A stretch of 64,000 nucleotides of DNA from DASXRA01 sp036506155 (GTDB taxonomy: Bacteria; Actinomycetota; Actinomycetes; Mycobacteriales; Jatrophihabitantaceae), in assembly GCA_036506155.1 (NCBI GenBank), contig DASXSF010000153.1, forward strand, positions 71,296-135,295, in the 5' to 3' direction. This document shows positions 7,749 to 15,573 of this stretch, one piece after another (the first letter of the stretch is position 1; each line of letters opens with the position of its first letter). A program made the position numbers and the translations under genes. The notes below the pieces were generated by a model, which made no database searches, was not told the origin of the DNA, and saw only the letters and a program-made list of their open reading frames with translations.

Positions 7749-8528
7749 ATGAACATCGTGGTGCTGGTCAAGCAGGTGCCGGACACGTCGGCGGAACGCA
7801 GGCTCAACCCGGCCGACAACACCCTCGACCGCGAGGCGGTCGACGCGGTCATCAACGAGATCGACGAGTTCGCGATCGAGGAGGGGCTGCGGCTCAAGGA
7901 GTCGCACGGCGGTGACGTGACGATCCTCACGGTCGGCCCGGAGCGGGCGACCGAGTCGATCCGCAAGGCGCTGTCCATGGGGGCGGACAAGGCGGTGCAC
8001 GTCAGCGACCCCGCGATCCACGGTTCGGACGCCATCCAGACCGCGAAGATCATCGCGAAGGCACTCGGCACGCTGGAGTACGACGTCGTGATCGCCGGGT
8101 CGGAGGCTACCGACACCCGCGTCTCCGTCGTCCCGGCGCTGATCGCCGAGGCGCTTTCCGTGCCGCAGCTATCGCATGCCCGCAAGGTCACCGTCGAGGG
8201 CTCGACCGTCACGATCGAGCGATTGAGCGAATCCGGCTACGACGTCGTGCAGGCATCGTTGCCGGCCGTGATCAGCGTGGTTGAGAAGATCAACGAGCCG
8301 CGCTACCCGTCGTTCAAGGGCATCATGGCCGCCAAGAGCAAACCGGTACAGACGCTCACGATCGCGGACCTTGATCTAGGTGCGGATGAGGTGGGCTTGG
8401 CGAACGCGACTACGCAGGTGATGTCGTTCGAGGTGGCGCCACCGCGGCAGAAGGGCGAGATCGTCAAGGACGAGGGCGACGGCGGTGTCAAGATCGCCGA
8501 CTTCCTTGCGTCAAGAAAGTTGATCTGA
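7749..8528 (+). CDS. etfB: Electron transfer flavoprotein beta subunit
   Basis: 259 aa. It has the canonical EtfB/FixA N-terminus MNIVVLVKQVPDT, NP-DNTLDREAVDAVINEIDEFAIEE and the AMP/nucleotide-binding signature region VDRE..LSMGADKAVHV; GSEATDT follows near residue 117. With EtfA it forms the FAD-containing heterodimer that takes electrons from acyl-CoA dehydrogenases and passes them to the respiratory chain. Full length, first gene of the etfBA pair, located as fixA (Rv3029c) is in mycobacteria. Confidence 0.95.
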   Translation: MNIVVLVKQVPDTSAERRLNPADNTLDREAVDAVINEIDEFAIEEGLRLKESHGGDVTILTVGPERATESIRKALSMGADKAVHVSDPAIHGSDAIQTAKIIAKALGTLEYDVVIAGSEATDTRVSVVPALIAEALSVPQLSHARKVTVEGSTVTIERLSESGYDVVQASLPAVISVVEKINEPRYPSFKGIMAAKSKPVQTLTIADLDLGADEVGLANATTQVMSFEVAPPRQKGEIVKDEGDGGVKIADFLASRKLI

Positions 8529-8578
8529 CCGAGCCGGCGTCGCACGTACGAAGACACGTACGAAGAGTGGAGTGAAGA

Positions 8579-9538
8579 GTGGCTGAGGTTCTTGTCCTCG
8601 TCGATGCCGCCGGCGGCGCGGTGAAGAAGTCGACGTTGGAATTGCTCACCGCGGCGCGGGCGATCGGTGAACCCAGCGCCGTCGTGATCGGCAAGCCCGG
8701 CACCGCGGCAGCGGTCAAGGACACGCTGGCCGAATACGGTGCGGCCAAGGTCTACGTCGCCGAGAGCGATGACGCCGAGGACTATCTCGTCGCGCCGAAG
8801 GCCGACGTGCTCGCATCGGTAGTAGCGCAGGCGTCGCCCGATGCAGTCCTCGTTTCGTCCACGCCCGAGCACAAGGAGGTCGCTGCCCGGCTGGCCTTCA
8901 AGATCGGTAGCGGGGTGTTGACCGACGCCGTCACCGTGAATCCCGATGCGACCGTCGTTCAGAGCATCTTCGGTGGCGCGGCCACGGTGCAGTCGAAGGT
9001 CGCAAGGGGCGTTCCGGTGATCACGGTTCGGGCCAATTCGGTGGCGCCCGCGCCCGCGGCAGGTGCGGCCGAGGAAGTCGCCGTTCCGGTTCAGCTGTCC
9101 GACGCGGCCAAGGCGGCGAGGGTCGTCGACCGGGTGATCGAGGGCAAGGGCAGCCGTCCCGCCCTGACCGACGCGTCAGTGATCGTCTCCGGAGGGCGCG
9201 GAGTCGGCGGAGCTGAGAACTTCAAGATCATCGAGGCACTGGCCGACTCCCTGGGTGCCGCCGTGGGCGCATCACGCGCCGCGACAGACGCCGGCTGGGT
9301 GCCGCACCAGATGCAGGTGGGCCAGACCGGCGTCACGGTGTCGCCGCAGTTGTACATCGCAGTAGGTATCTCCGGCGCCATCCAGCACCGCGCCGGCATG
9401 CAGACGTCCAAGACCATCGTCGCCATCAACAAGGATCCCGAGGCGCCGATCTTCGAACTGGCCGACTTCGGCGTGGTGGGCGACCTGTTCACGGTCGCGC
9501 CGCAGCTCACCGAGGAGCTCACCAAACGCAAGGGCTGA
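8579..9538 (+). CDS. etfA: Electron transfer flavoprotein alpha subunit
   Basis: 319 aa from GTG 8579, 50 bp after etfB. N-terminal Rossmann-like half (AEVLVLVDAAGGAVKKSTLELL), then the C-terminal FAD domain with SGGRGVGGAENF, GWVPHQMQVGQTGVTVSPQLYIAVGISGAIQH and VAINKDPEAPIFELADFGVVGDL, the hallmark FAD-binding segment of EtfA. The gap before it contains a direct repeat of CACGTACGAAGA (8542-8565 region) followed by a purine-rich GGAGTGAAGA that can serve as ribosome-binding site. Confidence 0.95.
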   Translation: MAEVLVLVDAAGGAVKKSTLELLTAARAIGEPSAVVIGKPGTAAAVKDTLAEYGAAKVYVAESDDAEDYLVAPKADVLASVVAQASPDAVLVSSTPEHKEVAARLAFKIGSGVLTDAVTVNPDATVVQSIFGGAATVQSKVARGVPVITVRANSVAPAPAAGAAEEVAVPVQLSDAAKAARVVDRVIEGKGSRPALTDASVIVSGGRGVGGAENFKIIEALADSLGAAVGASRAATDAGWVPHQMQVGQTGVTVSPQLYIAVGISGAIQHRAGMQTSKTIVAINKDPEAPIFELADFGVVGDLFTVAPQLTEELTKRKG

Positions 9539-9597
9539 TCCTGCCCTTCCGCGCAGCGGTGCTTTGATTCCGCGCGGCCATGCCGCATGCTCGGACC

Positions 9598-9720
9598 ATG
9601 CAGGAGCAGCCGCCGGACTGGTACTGGGACCTCAGCCAGGCCGCCTGGGTGCCCTGTGAGCAAGTCGACCCGCACGAGGAGGACGAGCCGGCCGAGCCGG
9701 AACCAGAGCCCGAACGATGA
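9598..9720 (+). CDS. Small acidic protein (40 aa)
   Basis: An ATG-initiated ORF reads MQEQPPDWYWDLSQAAWVPC and then an acidic tail of E/D/P residues ending PEPEPER. The WYWDLS-x-AVP element is what I recall from short actinobacterial proteins annotated as hypothetical (usually WYWDL...AVP.EERGP). Start and stop are clear, but there is no strong RBS. It lies 59 bp after etfA on the same strand. Function unknown; the aromatic patch might bind a partner protein. Confidence 0.55.
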   Translation: MQEQPPDWYWDLSQAAWVPCEQVDPHEEDEPAEPEPEPER

Positions 9721-9758
9721 GCGCAACCGCTCCGCATCGGCGGTACGAGAGAATCCAA

Positions 9759-9787
9759 TTGACCTGAAGCCCGGTTGAACTTGCATG
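9759..9787 (+). promoter_or_regulatory. Probable promoter of the MFS gene
   Basis: TTGACC (9759-9764), a 17-base spacer, TGCATG (9782-9787), then 8 nt to GTG 9796. The -35 element is good and the -10 is weak. The geometry is again leaderless. Confidence 0.4.
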
Positions 9788-9795
9788 CTGGGCGG

Positions 9796-11167
9796 GTGAC
9801 GACGGCGGCCGCGACCCAGCAAGGCGCCGCGCGCTCGATCTTCAGCCCGGCCCACCGCAGTACCAGCGGCGGCATCCTCGTGCTGGTCACCTTGATCGCG
9901 TTCGAGGCGATGGCCGTCGCCGCGGCCGTGCCTACGGCCGCCCGGCAGGTACACGGCATTGCGGCGATCGGCTGGGCGTTCACCGGTCGGCATGGTCGTC
10001 TCCGGACAGGTGTGCGACCGTCGCGGTCCGCGGCTTCCGATGATCGCCGGGCTGGCCGGGTTCACCGCCGGACTCGCCGTCGCGGGCACGGCGACGTCGA
10101 TGGCGCAACTGGTAGCCGGACGGTGTGTGCAGGGTTTCGGCGGTGGGCTGTTGATCACCGCGATCTACGTAGTGCTGGGTACCGCGTACCCCGACGAGCT
10201 GCGGCCCAGGATCTTCACTGCCATCTCCTCGGCCTGGGTGCTGCCGTCCCTGCTCGGCCCTGTGGTGTCGGGCACGCTGTCCCAGCACGCCAGCTGGCGC
10301 TGGGTGTTCCTGGGCCTGCTTCCGTTGGTTGTCGTGGGCGCCGGCCTGCTGGTCCCCGTACTGCGGCGTATGGACGACGTTGCAGTGCCTGGGCCGCTGG
10401 CCGACCCACGCCGGGTGCTCCACGCCGTCGCGGCCGCAGCCGGAGTTGCCGCGCTCGCGGCTTCCGGGCAGCACCCGTCGCTGCTCTCGGTGCCGGTCGT
10501 GGTGTTCGGGATCGCGGCGCTGGTGTGGGGCCTGCGCGCGCTGCTTCCGCCCGGCACCATGACCGTGCGCCCCGGTGTGTCCGCGCCGGTAGCGATGCGC
10601 GGGCTGTTCGCCGGCGCGTTCTTCGGCGTCGAGTCGATGGTGCCGCTGACCCAGTCGGTGCAGCACGGGTTCGGCGCGACGGTGGCCGCCCTGCCGCTGG
10701 TCGTGTCCGGCGTTGCGTGGTGGCTGGCCTCGTGGTGGCAGGGACGCGGTCATGGCGACGAGAGCCCCCGCCGCCGCGTCCTGCTCATCCGCGCCGGGTT
10801 CGCCCTGATCGCCGTGGCGGCGCTGCTCGTGGCAGTGGGCGCGCAGCTGCGTATGTCCGGCTGGCTGATCTTCGCCGCCTGGGCACTGGCCGGGCTGGGC
10901 GCCGGGATGACGTGGTCGAGCATCGCTGTGTTGCTGCTGCGCTACACCACCGACGACGACCGGGGCGCTGATTCGGCGGCATTGCAGCTGTCCGATGCGG
11001 TATCGAGCGCTGTGACCACCGGCATCGCGGGCGTGCTGATAGCCGCCGCCGCCCGCGGCGTGTTCGGCTACACGACGGCGTTCACGTTGCTGGACCTGGC
11101 CATGGCGGGCGTGGCCGTGTTGGGTGTCGCGGTGGCTGGTCGCGCGCGCCCGGCCGTCATGACGTGA
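9796..11167 (+). pseudogene. MFS drug/solute transporter, frame-broken near 9985
   Basis: The N-terminal part (GTG 9796, residues 1-63, ending QVHGIAAIGWAFTG, first TM helix) and the rest (from VGMVVSGQVCDRRGPR at 9986 to the stop at 11165) are in different frames. In intact MFS proteins about six residues of the TM1-TM2 link separate GWAFT from GMVVSG, so a small deletion with a frame change at about 9985 is inferred. The downstream part keeps the motif A-like DRRGPR, motif C-like LLGPVVSGTLSQHASWRWVF and about 12 hydrophobic stretches in total. Either a recent inactivation or a sequence error; all else is intact. A start within 9959-9992 would lack TM1. Confidence 0.75.
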
Positions 11168-12344
11168 GCTTGGCGGCGATCATCTCGCCGATGGGGATCG
11201 CCGAGGTGGCCGCCGGAGACGGCGCGTTGCACACATGCAGCGTCCGGGGCGTCTCGGCGAACAGGAAGTCGTGCAACAGCGTGCCGTCACGCAGCACCGC
11301 CTGCGCCCGGATACCGGCCGGCGCGGGGAGCAGGTCGGCAACCGTCAGCTCGGGGCAGTACCTGCGGCACTCGCGCAGGTAGCCCCGCTTGAAGATCGAG
11401 TTGCGCAGCTCCCGTGCCCCGGTACGGACGTTGGCCCGGGCCATCCGCCACATGCCGCCGAAGCGTAGGTACGTCGCGACGTCGCGGGCTCGAAACGATC
11501 CCTTGCGGTACTCCTCGCGCGCGAAGCCGAGCACGGCATTCGGCCCGACGGTGACCCCGCCGTCGATCGTCCGCGTCAGGTGCACGCCGAGGAACGGCAG
11601 CGCGGGGTCGGGGATCGGGTAGATCAGGTGCTTGATCAGCGCGGACCGGTCGTCCGGCAGCCGGTAGTACTCACCGCGGAACGGCACGATCTGGAAGTCG
11701 GTGCGGGCGCCGGCCATCCGGGCGACCCGATCCGCCTGCAGCCCCGCGCACGCGACCAGCCTTCGCGCCTGCATGCGCCGATCGCCGGCCGTGATCGTCA
11801 CCGCGTCCGTCGTCTCGGTGATGTCTGTGACGTCGACACCCAACTCGACGGTCGCGCCCGCCGTGCGGATCGACTCGCCCATCGCCCGGGCGATCGCCCG
11901 GAAGTCGACGATGCCGGTGCTCGGAACGAGCAGCGCCCCGACGCCCCGGATATGCGGCTCAAGCCGGTACAACTGCCCCGCGTCGAGGCGCTCGACGTCG
12001 ACCGCGTTGTTGTGGGCGCGCTCGTACAGGGCGTCCATGCGTTCCGCCTCGACGGAGTCGGTGGCGACGAGCAGCTTGCCGCAGACGTCGACGGGGATGC
12101 CGTGCGCGGCGGCGAACTCCATCGTCGCCCGGACGCCGCGCCGGCACAGCTGCGCCTTGATGCTGCCCGGCGGGTAGTAGATGCCGGAATGGATTACGCC
12201 GCTGTTGTGCCCCGTCTGGTGGACGCCCAGCTCGGTTTCCTTCTCGAGCAGGACGAGGCTGGCGCCGGGTCGTGACTCGAGCAGCCGCAGCGCCGTGGCC
12301 AGCCCGACGATGCCGCCGCCGATCACGCAGTAGTCGAAGACCAT
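11157..12344 (-). CDS. lhgO: L-2-hydroxyglutarate oxidase-type FAD-dependent dehydrogenase
   Basis: 395 aa from ATG 12344 (MVFDYCVIGGGIVGLATALRL); a 10-residue longer start is possible but not needed. Rossmann GxGxxG is GGGIVGL, followed by EKE-ELGVHQTGHNSGVIHSGIYYPPGS, the hallmark of LhgO (YgaF), and VPFRGEYYRL, GVHLTRTIDGGVTVGPNAVL and PSPAATSAIPIGEMI near the C-terminus. It oxidises L-2-hydroxyglutarate to 2-oxoglutarate, donating electrons to quinone. The stop overlaps the MFS stop by 11 bases. It is divergent from the cysteine desulfurase gene with only 12 bp between starts. Confidence 0.88.
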   Translation of the reverse strand: MVFDYCVIGGGIVGLATALRLLESRPGASLVLLEKETELGVHQTGHNSGVIHSGIYYPPGSIKAQLCRRGVRATMEFAAAHGIPVDVCGKLLVATDSVEAERMDALYERAHNNAVDVERLDAGQLYRLEPHIRGVGALLVPSTGIVDFRAIARAMGESIRTAGATVELGVDVTDITETTDAVTITAGDRRMQARRLVACAGLQADRVARMAGARTDFQIVPFRGEYYRLPDDRSALIKHLIYPIPDPALPFLGVHLTRTIDGGVTVGPNAVLGFAREEYRKGSFRARDVATYLRFGGMWRMARANVRTGARELRNSIFKRGYLRECRRYCPELTVADLLPAPAGIRAQAVLRDGTLLHDFLFAETPRTLHVCNAPSPAATSAIPIGEMIAAKLTS

Positions 12345-12349
12345 AGACT
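12344..12349 (+). promoter_or_regulatory. -10 hexamer TAGACT, leaderless start of the cysteine desulfurase operon
   Basis: TAGACT ends 7 nt before ATG 12357. Its first base is also the first base of the opposite-strand lhgO start codon, so the two divergent starts practically share their regulatory DNA. Confidence 0.5.
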
Positions 12350-12356
12350 GACTCCG

Positions 12357-13514
12357 ATGCCCTACCTCGATCACGCCGCTACGACCGCGATGCGGCCGGA
12401 GGCTATCGCGGCGGTCACCGCGGCGATGGCTCAGGTCGGCAATCCCTCGTCACTGCACGGATCGGGGCGGCACGCGCGGCGCAGGGTCGAAGAGTCCCGC
12501 GAGCGCCTGGCCGCCGCGATCGGTGCCCGGCCGTCCGAGGTGATCTTCACCGGGGGCGGTACCGAGTCGGACAACCTGGCCGTCAAGGGGATGTTCTGGG
12601 CACGCCGCGACGCCGAGCCACACCGGCGCCGCATCGTGGCGAGCACTGTCGAACACCACGCCGTGCTCGATGCGCTCGATTGGCTGGCAGCCCACGAGGG
12701 CGCCGAGATCACGCGGATCGGCGTCGACGCCACCGGTCGCGTCGACCCGGAGACACTGCGGAAAGCTCTCGGCGACGACGTGGCGTTGGTCACCGTGATG
12801 TGGGCGAACAACGAGGTCGGCACGCTGCAGCCCATCGCCGAACTCGCCGGCATCGCGCACGAGCACGGGGTGCCGTTTCATACCGACGCGGTGCAGGCGG
12901 TTGCCGCGGTATCCGTCGATTTCGCCGCATCCGGGGTCGACGCACTGACGCTCACCGGGCACAAGCTCGGCGGGCCGTACGGCGCAGGCGCGCTGGTGCT
13001 GCGCCGGGACACCGCCGTGGTGGCGCTGCTGCACGGCGGAGGGCAGGAGCGCGACATCCGTTCCGGCACGCTGGACGTCCCCGGGGTCGTCGGCCTGGCG
13101 GTCGCCGTCGACGCCGCAATCGCTGAGCAGCCGGAGGCGGCGCCCCGGCTCGCCGCGCTGCGTGATCGCCTCGTCGACGGCGTCCGCCGCATCGTTCCCG
13201 ACGTGATCGTCAATGGGCACCCGGCCGAGCGCCTGCCCGGCATCGCCCACCTGTCCTTCCCCGGCTGCGAGGGCGACTCGCTGCTGATGCTGCTCGACGC
13301 ACGCGGTGTGGAGTGCTCCACCGGCTCGGCGTGTTCCGCGGGGGTGGCCCAGCCGTCGCACGTCCTGATCGCGATGGGTGCCGACCCCGCGTGCGCGCGC
13401 AGCTCGCTGCGCTTCTCGCTGGGCCATACCTCAACCCACGATGACGTGGACGCAGTGCTCGACGAGATCGGACCGGTCGTCGAGCGGGCCCGCCGCGCGG
13501 GGCTCGTGGCGTGA
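12357..13514 (+). CDS. Cysteine desulfurase (IscS/NifS class)
   Basis: 385 aa. PLP enzyme of aminotransferase class V: N-terminal YLDHAATT, GGGTESDN, HHAVLD, the PLP lysine Lys203 in LTGHKLGGPYG, and the catalytic loop with Cys in GVECSTGSACSAG (about residues 319-331), the group I (IscS) arrangement. It removes sulfur from cysteine for tRNA thiolation and Fe-S assembly. The GTGA overlap with mnmA argues that it supplies the persulfide used by MnmA. Mycobacterial counterpart by position: Rv3025c. Confidence 0.93.
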   Translation: MPYLDHAATTAMRPEAIAAVTAAMAQVGNPSSLHGSGRHARRRVEESRERLAAAIGARPSEVIFTGGGTESDNLAVKGMFWARRDAEPHRRRIVASTVEHHAVLDALDWLAAHEGAEITRIGVDATGRVDPETLRKALGDDVALVTVMWANNEVGTLQPIAELAGIAHEHGVPFHTDAVQAVAAVSVDFAASGVDALTLTGHKLGGPYGAGALVLRRDTAVVALLHGGGQERDIRSGTLDVPGVVGLAVAVDAAIAEQPEAAPRLAALRDRLVDGVRRIVPDVIVNGHPAERLPGIAHLSFPGCEGDSLLMLLDARGVECSTGSACSAGVAQPSHVLIAMGADPACARSSLRFSLGHTSTHDDVDAVLDEIGPVVERARRAGLVA

Positions 13515-14587
13515 AGGTTCTCGCCGCGATGAGCGGCGGCGTCGACTCGGCGGTGGCGGCGGCGCGTGCCGTCGACGCCGGGCACGACGTGACCGGCGTG
13601 CACCTGGCCCTGTCGCCGGCGCCCTCCACGTTGCGGCATGGGGCGCGCGGCTGTTGCACGGTCGAGGACGCCAACGACGCGCGCCGGGCGGCGGACGTGC
13701 TCGGCATCCCGTTCTACGTGTGGGATCTCGCCGAGCGGTTCCGGGCGGATGTCATCGACGACTTCGTCGCCGAGTACGCCGCCGGGCGCACCCCCAATCC
13801 GTGCCTGCGGTGCAACGAGAAGATCAAGTTCGCGGCCGTGCTCGATCGGGCCCTGGCGCTGGGCTTCGACGCCGTCGTGACCGGCCACCACGCCCGGCTA
13901 GAGGGCGGCCGGCTGCGCCGGTCCGTCGACGCCGCAAAGGACCAGTCCTACGTCCTCGCGGTGCTCACGCCGCGGCAGCTGGCCGCGGCGATGTTTCCGA
14001 TCGGTGACTCGACGAAGGCGCGGGTGCGCGCGGAGGCCGCCGCCCGCGGGCTGGCCGTGGCTGCCAAGCCGGACTCGCACGACATCTGCTTCATCGCAGA
14101 CGGGGACACGCGGGGCTTCCTGTCCCGGCAACTGGGGCCGCAGGCCGGCCCCATCGTCGATGCCCTGACGGGCGACACGGTGGGTGAGCATGCCGGCTCC
14201 TTCGGGTTCACGGTGGGGCAGCGCCGCGGCCTGCGTCTCAGCCGCCCATCGCCTGGCGGGCAGCCGCGTTACGTGCTGTCGATCGAGCCGAAGACGAACA
14301 CCGTGGTGGTCGGGCCGGGCGAGCTGCTCGATACCGATGAGATCGTTGCCGAGCGTCCACTATGGACGGCCGCAGCGCCCGGCGCGCAGTTTGACTGCAA
14401 TGTACAGCTGCGCGCGCACGGCATGGTCACGCCGGCAACTGTCGACGTGCAGGGCACCACGGTCACGGCGCGGCTTTTCGGCACGCAGCGCGGGGTGGCC
14501 GCCGGGCAGGCCCTTGTCATGTACGACGGCGACATCGTGCTGGGCTCGGCCACCATCGCCGACGCCCGCCGCGCGGCGCTCACGTGA
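13511..14587 (+). CDS. mnmA: tRNA-specific 2-thiouridylase MnmA
   Basis: 358 aa from GTG 13511. PP-loop SGGVDS at residues 8-13 activates U34 by adenylation; the catalytic cysteine pair is Cys98/Cys101 in NPCLRCN plus the Cys in HDICFI near residue 195. FTVGQRRGL and a C-terminal beta-barrel follow. It makes 2-thiouridine at the wobble position of Lys, Glu and Gln tRNAs. It is coupled to the cysteine desulfurase upstream and to the MetE-like gene downstream by 4-base overlaps. Confidence 0.95.
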   Translation: MKVLAAMSGGVDSAVAAARAVDAGHDVTGVHLALSPAPSTLRHGARGCCTVEDANDARRAADVLGIPFYVWDLAERFRADVIDDFVAEYAAGRTPNPCLRCNEKIKFAAVLDRALALGFDAVVTGHHARLEGGRLRRSVDAAKDQSYVLAVLTPRQLAAAMFPIGDSTKARVRAEAAARGLAVAAKPDSHDICFIADGDTRGFLSRQLGPQAGPIVDALTGDTVGEHAGSFGFTVGQRRGLRLSRPSPGGQPRYVLSIEPKTNTVVVGPGELLDTDEIVAERPLWTAAAPGAQFDCNVQLRAHGMVTPATVDVQGTTVTARLFGTQRGVAAGQALVMYDGDIVLGSATIADARRAALT

Positions 14588-15573
14588 TCCCGTGGCCGGC
14601 GGGAGCGGCGACCGGCGTCGGGTCGATGCCCGGCACCGACATCGGCGAAGCGCTGCGCATCGTCCTCGGTGAGCTGCCCGACCTGCCGCATCTGCCCGAG
14701 CTACCGGGCCGGGGTGCCGGCGCCGACATGATCGGACGCGGTGCCGCGTTCCTGGCTGAACTTCCGGTAGAGATCCAGCCCTCGGGGTGGCGGCTGACCG
14801 CCCGTCCCGGCCGCGACCTGCGCCGCGCGCGCGACCTCCTCGAGCGCGACCTGGATGCCCTCGAGGCGGCAGCCGAGGGATATTCGGGGGCGCTCAAGCT
14901 GCAGGTGGTCGGCCCGTGGACGCTCGCCGCCGGTCTGGAGCTACACAGCGGGCACCGCGTGGTCTCCGACCACGGGGCCACCCGGGAGCTCGCCCAGTCG
15001 CTGGCCGAGGGCCTGCGCGCCCACCTCGCCGACGTCGCGCGGCGGGTTCCGGCGGCCACGATCGTGACCCAGGTCGACGAGCCGTCGATCCCCGCCGTGC
15101 TCGCCGGCCGGGTTCCCACGCCGTCGGGCTACGGCACGGTGCGCGCAGTCGAGGCGAGCGTGGTGGAGCAGACGCTTTCCGACCTGCTGGCCGTCGTACC
15201 GGTGGGGCGGCGCGTCGTGCACTGCTGTGCGGCCGACATCCCGATCACGCTGCTGCGTGGCGCCGGCGCGGACGCGATCTCGCTCGACGCATCCCATCCG
15301 CTTTCCACCGACGCCCTGGGCGAGGCGGTCGAGGCGGGCACCTCGCTGTGGCTCGGTGTCGTGCCGGGCACCGATGCGACGATCAGCCTCGACGCGTCAC
15401 GCGAGCCGGTGCGCACGCTGTGGCAGGAACTCGGCTTCGCCGACGAGCAACTCGCGACGAGCGTCGTGCCGACCCCGGCGTGCGGGCTGGCCGGCGCGTC
15501 GCCGCCGTACGCCCGGCGCGCGCTTTCGATCGTGCGCGACGTGGGGGCCTCACTTCGCGATCTCCAGGCGTAG
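14584..15573 (+). CDS. MetE C-terminal-like (cobalamin-independent methionine synthase family) protein
   Basis: 329 aa, a single TIM barrel corresponding to the MetE catalytic half. GSMPGTD at the N-terminus, TQVDEPSIP in the middle and probable zinc ligands His-Cys in VVHCCAAD and a later Cys in PTPACGLAGAS. It lacks the MetE N-terminal domain, like archaeal-type core-MetE enzymes, so the methyl donor may differ from folate. M. tuberculosis has a similar protein (Rv3015c) at this position. Coupled to mnmA; overlaps the convergent debranching gene by 24 bases. Confidence 0.8.
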   Translation: MIPWPAGAATGVGSMPGTDIGEALRIVLGELPDLPHLPELPGRGAGADMIGRGAAFLAELPVEIQPSGWRLTARPGRDLRRARDLLERDLDALEAAAEGYSGALKLQVVGPWTLAAGLELHSGHRVVSDHGATRELAQSLAEGLRAHLADVARRVPAATIVTQVDEPSIPAVLAGRVPTPSGYGTVRAVEASVVEQTLSDLLAVVPVGRRVVHCCAADIPITLLRGAGADAISLDASHPLSTDALGEAVEAGTSLWLGVVPGTDATISLDASREPVRTLWQELGFADEQLATSVVPTPACGLAGASPPYARRALSIVRDVGASLRDLQA

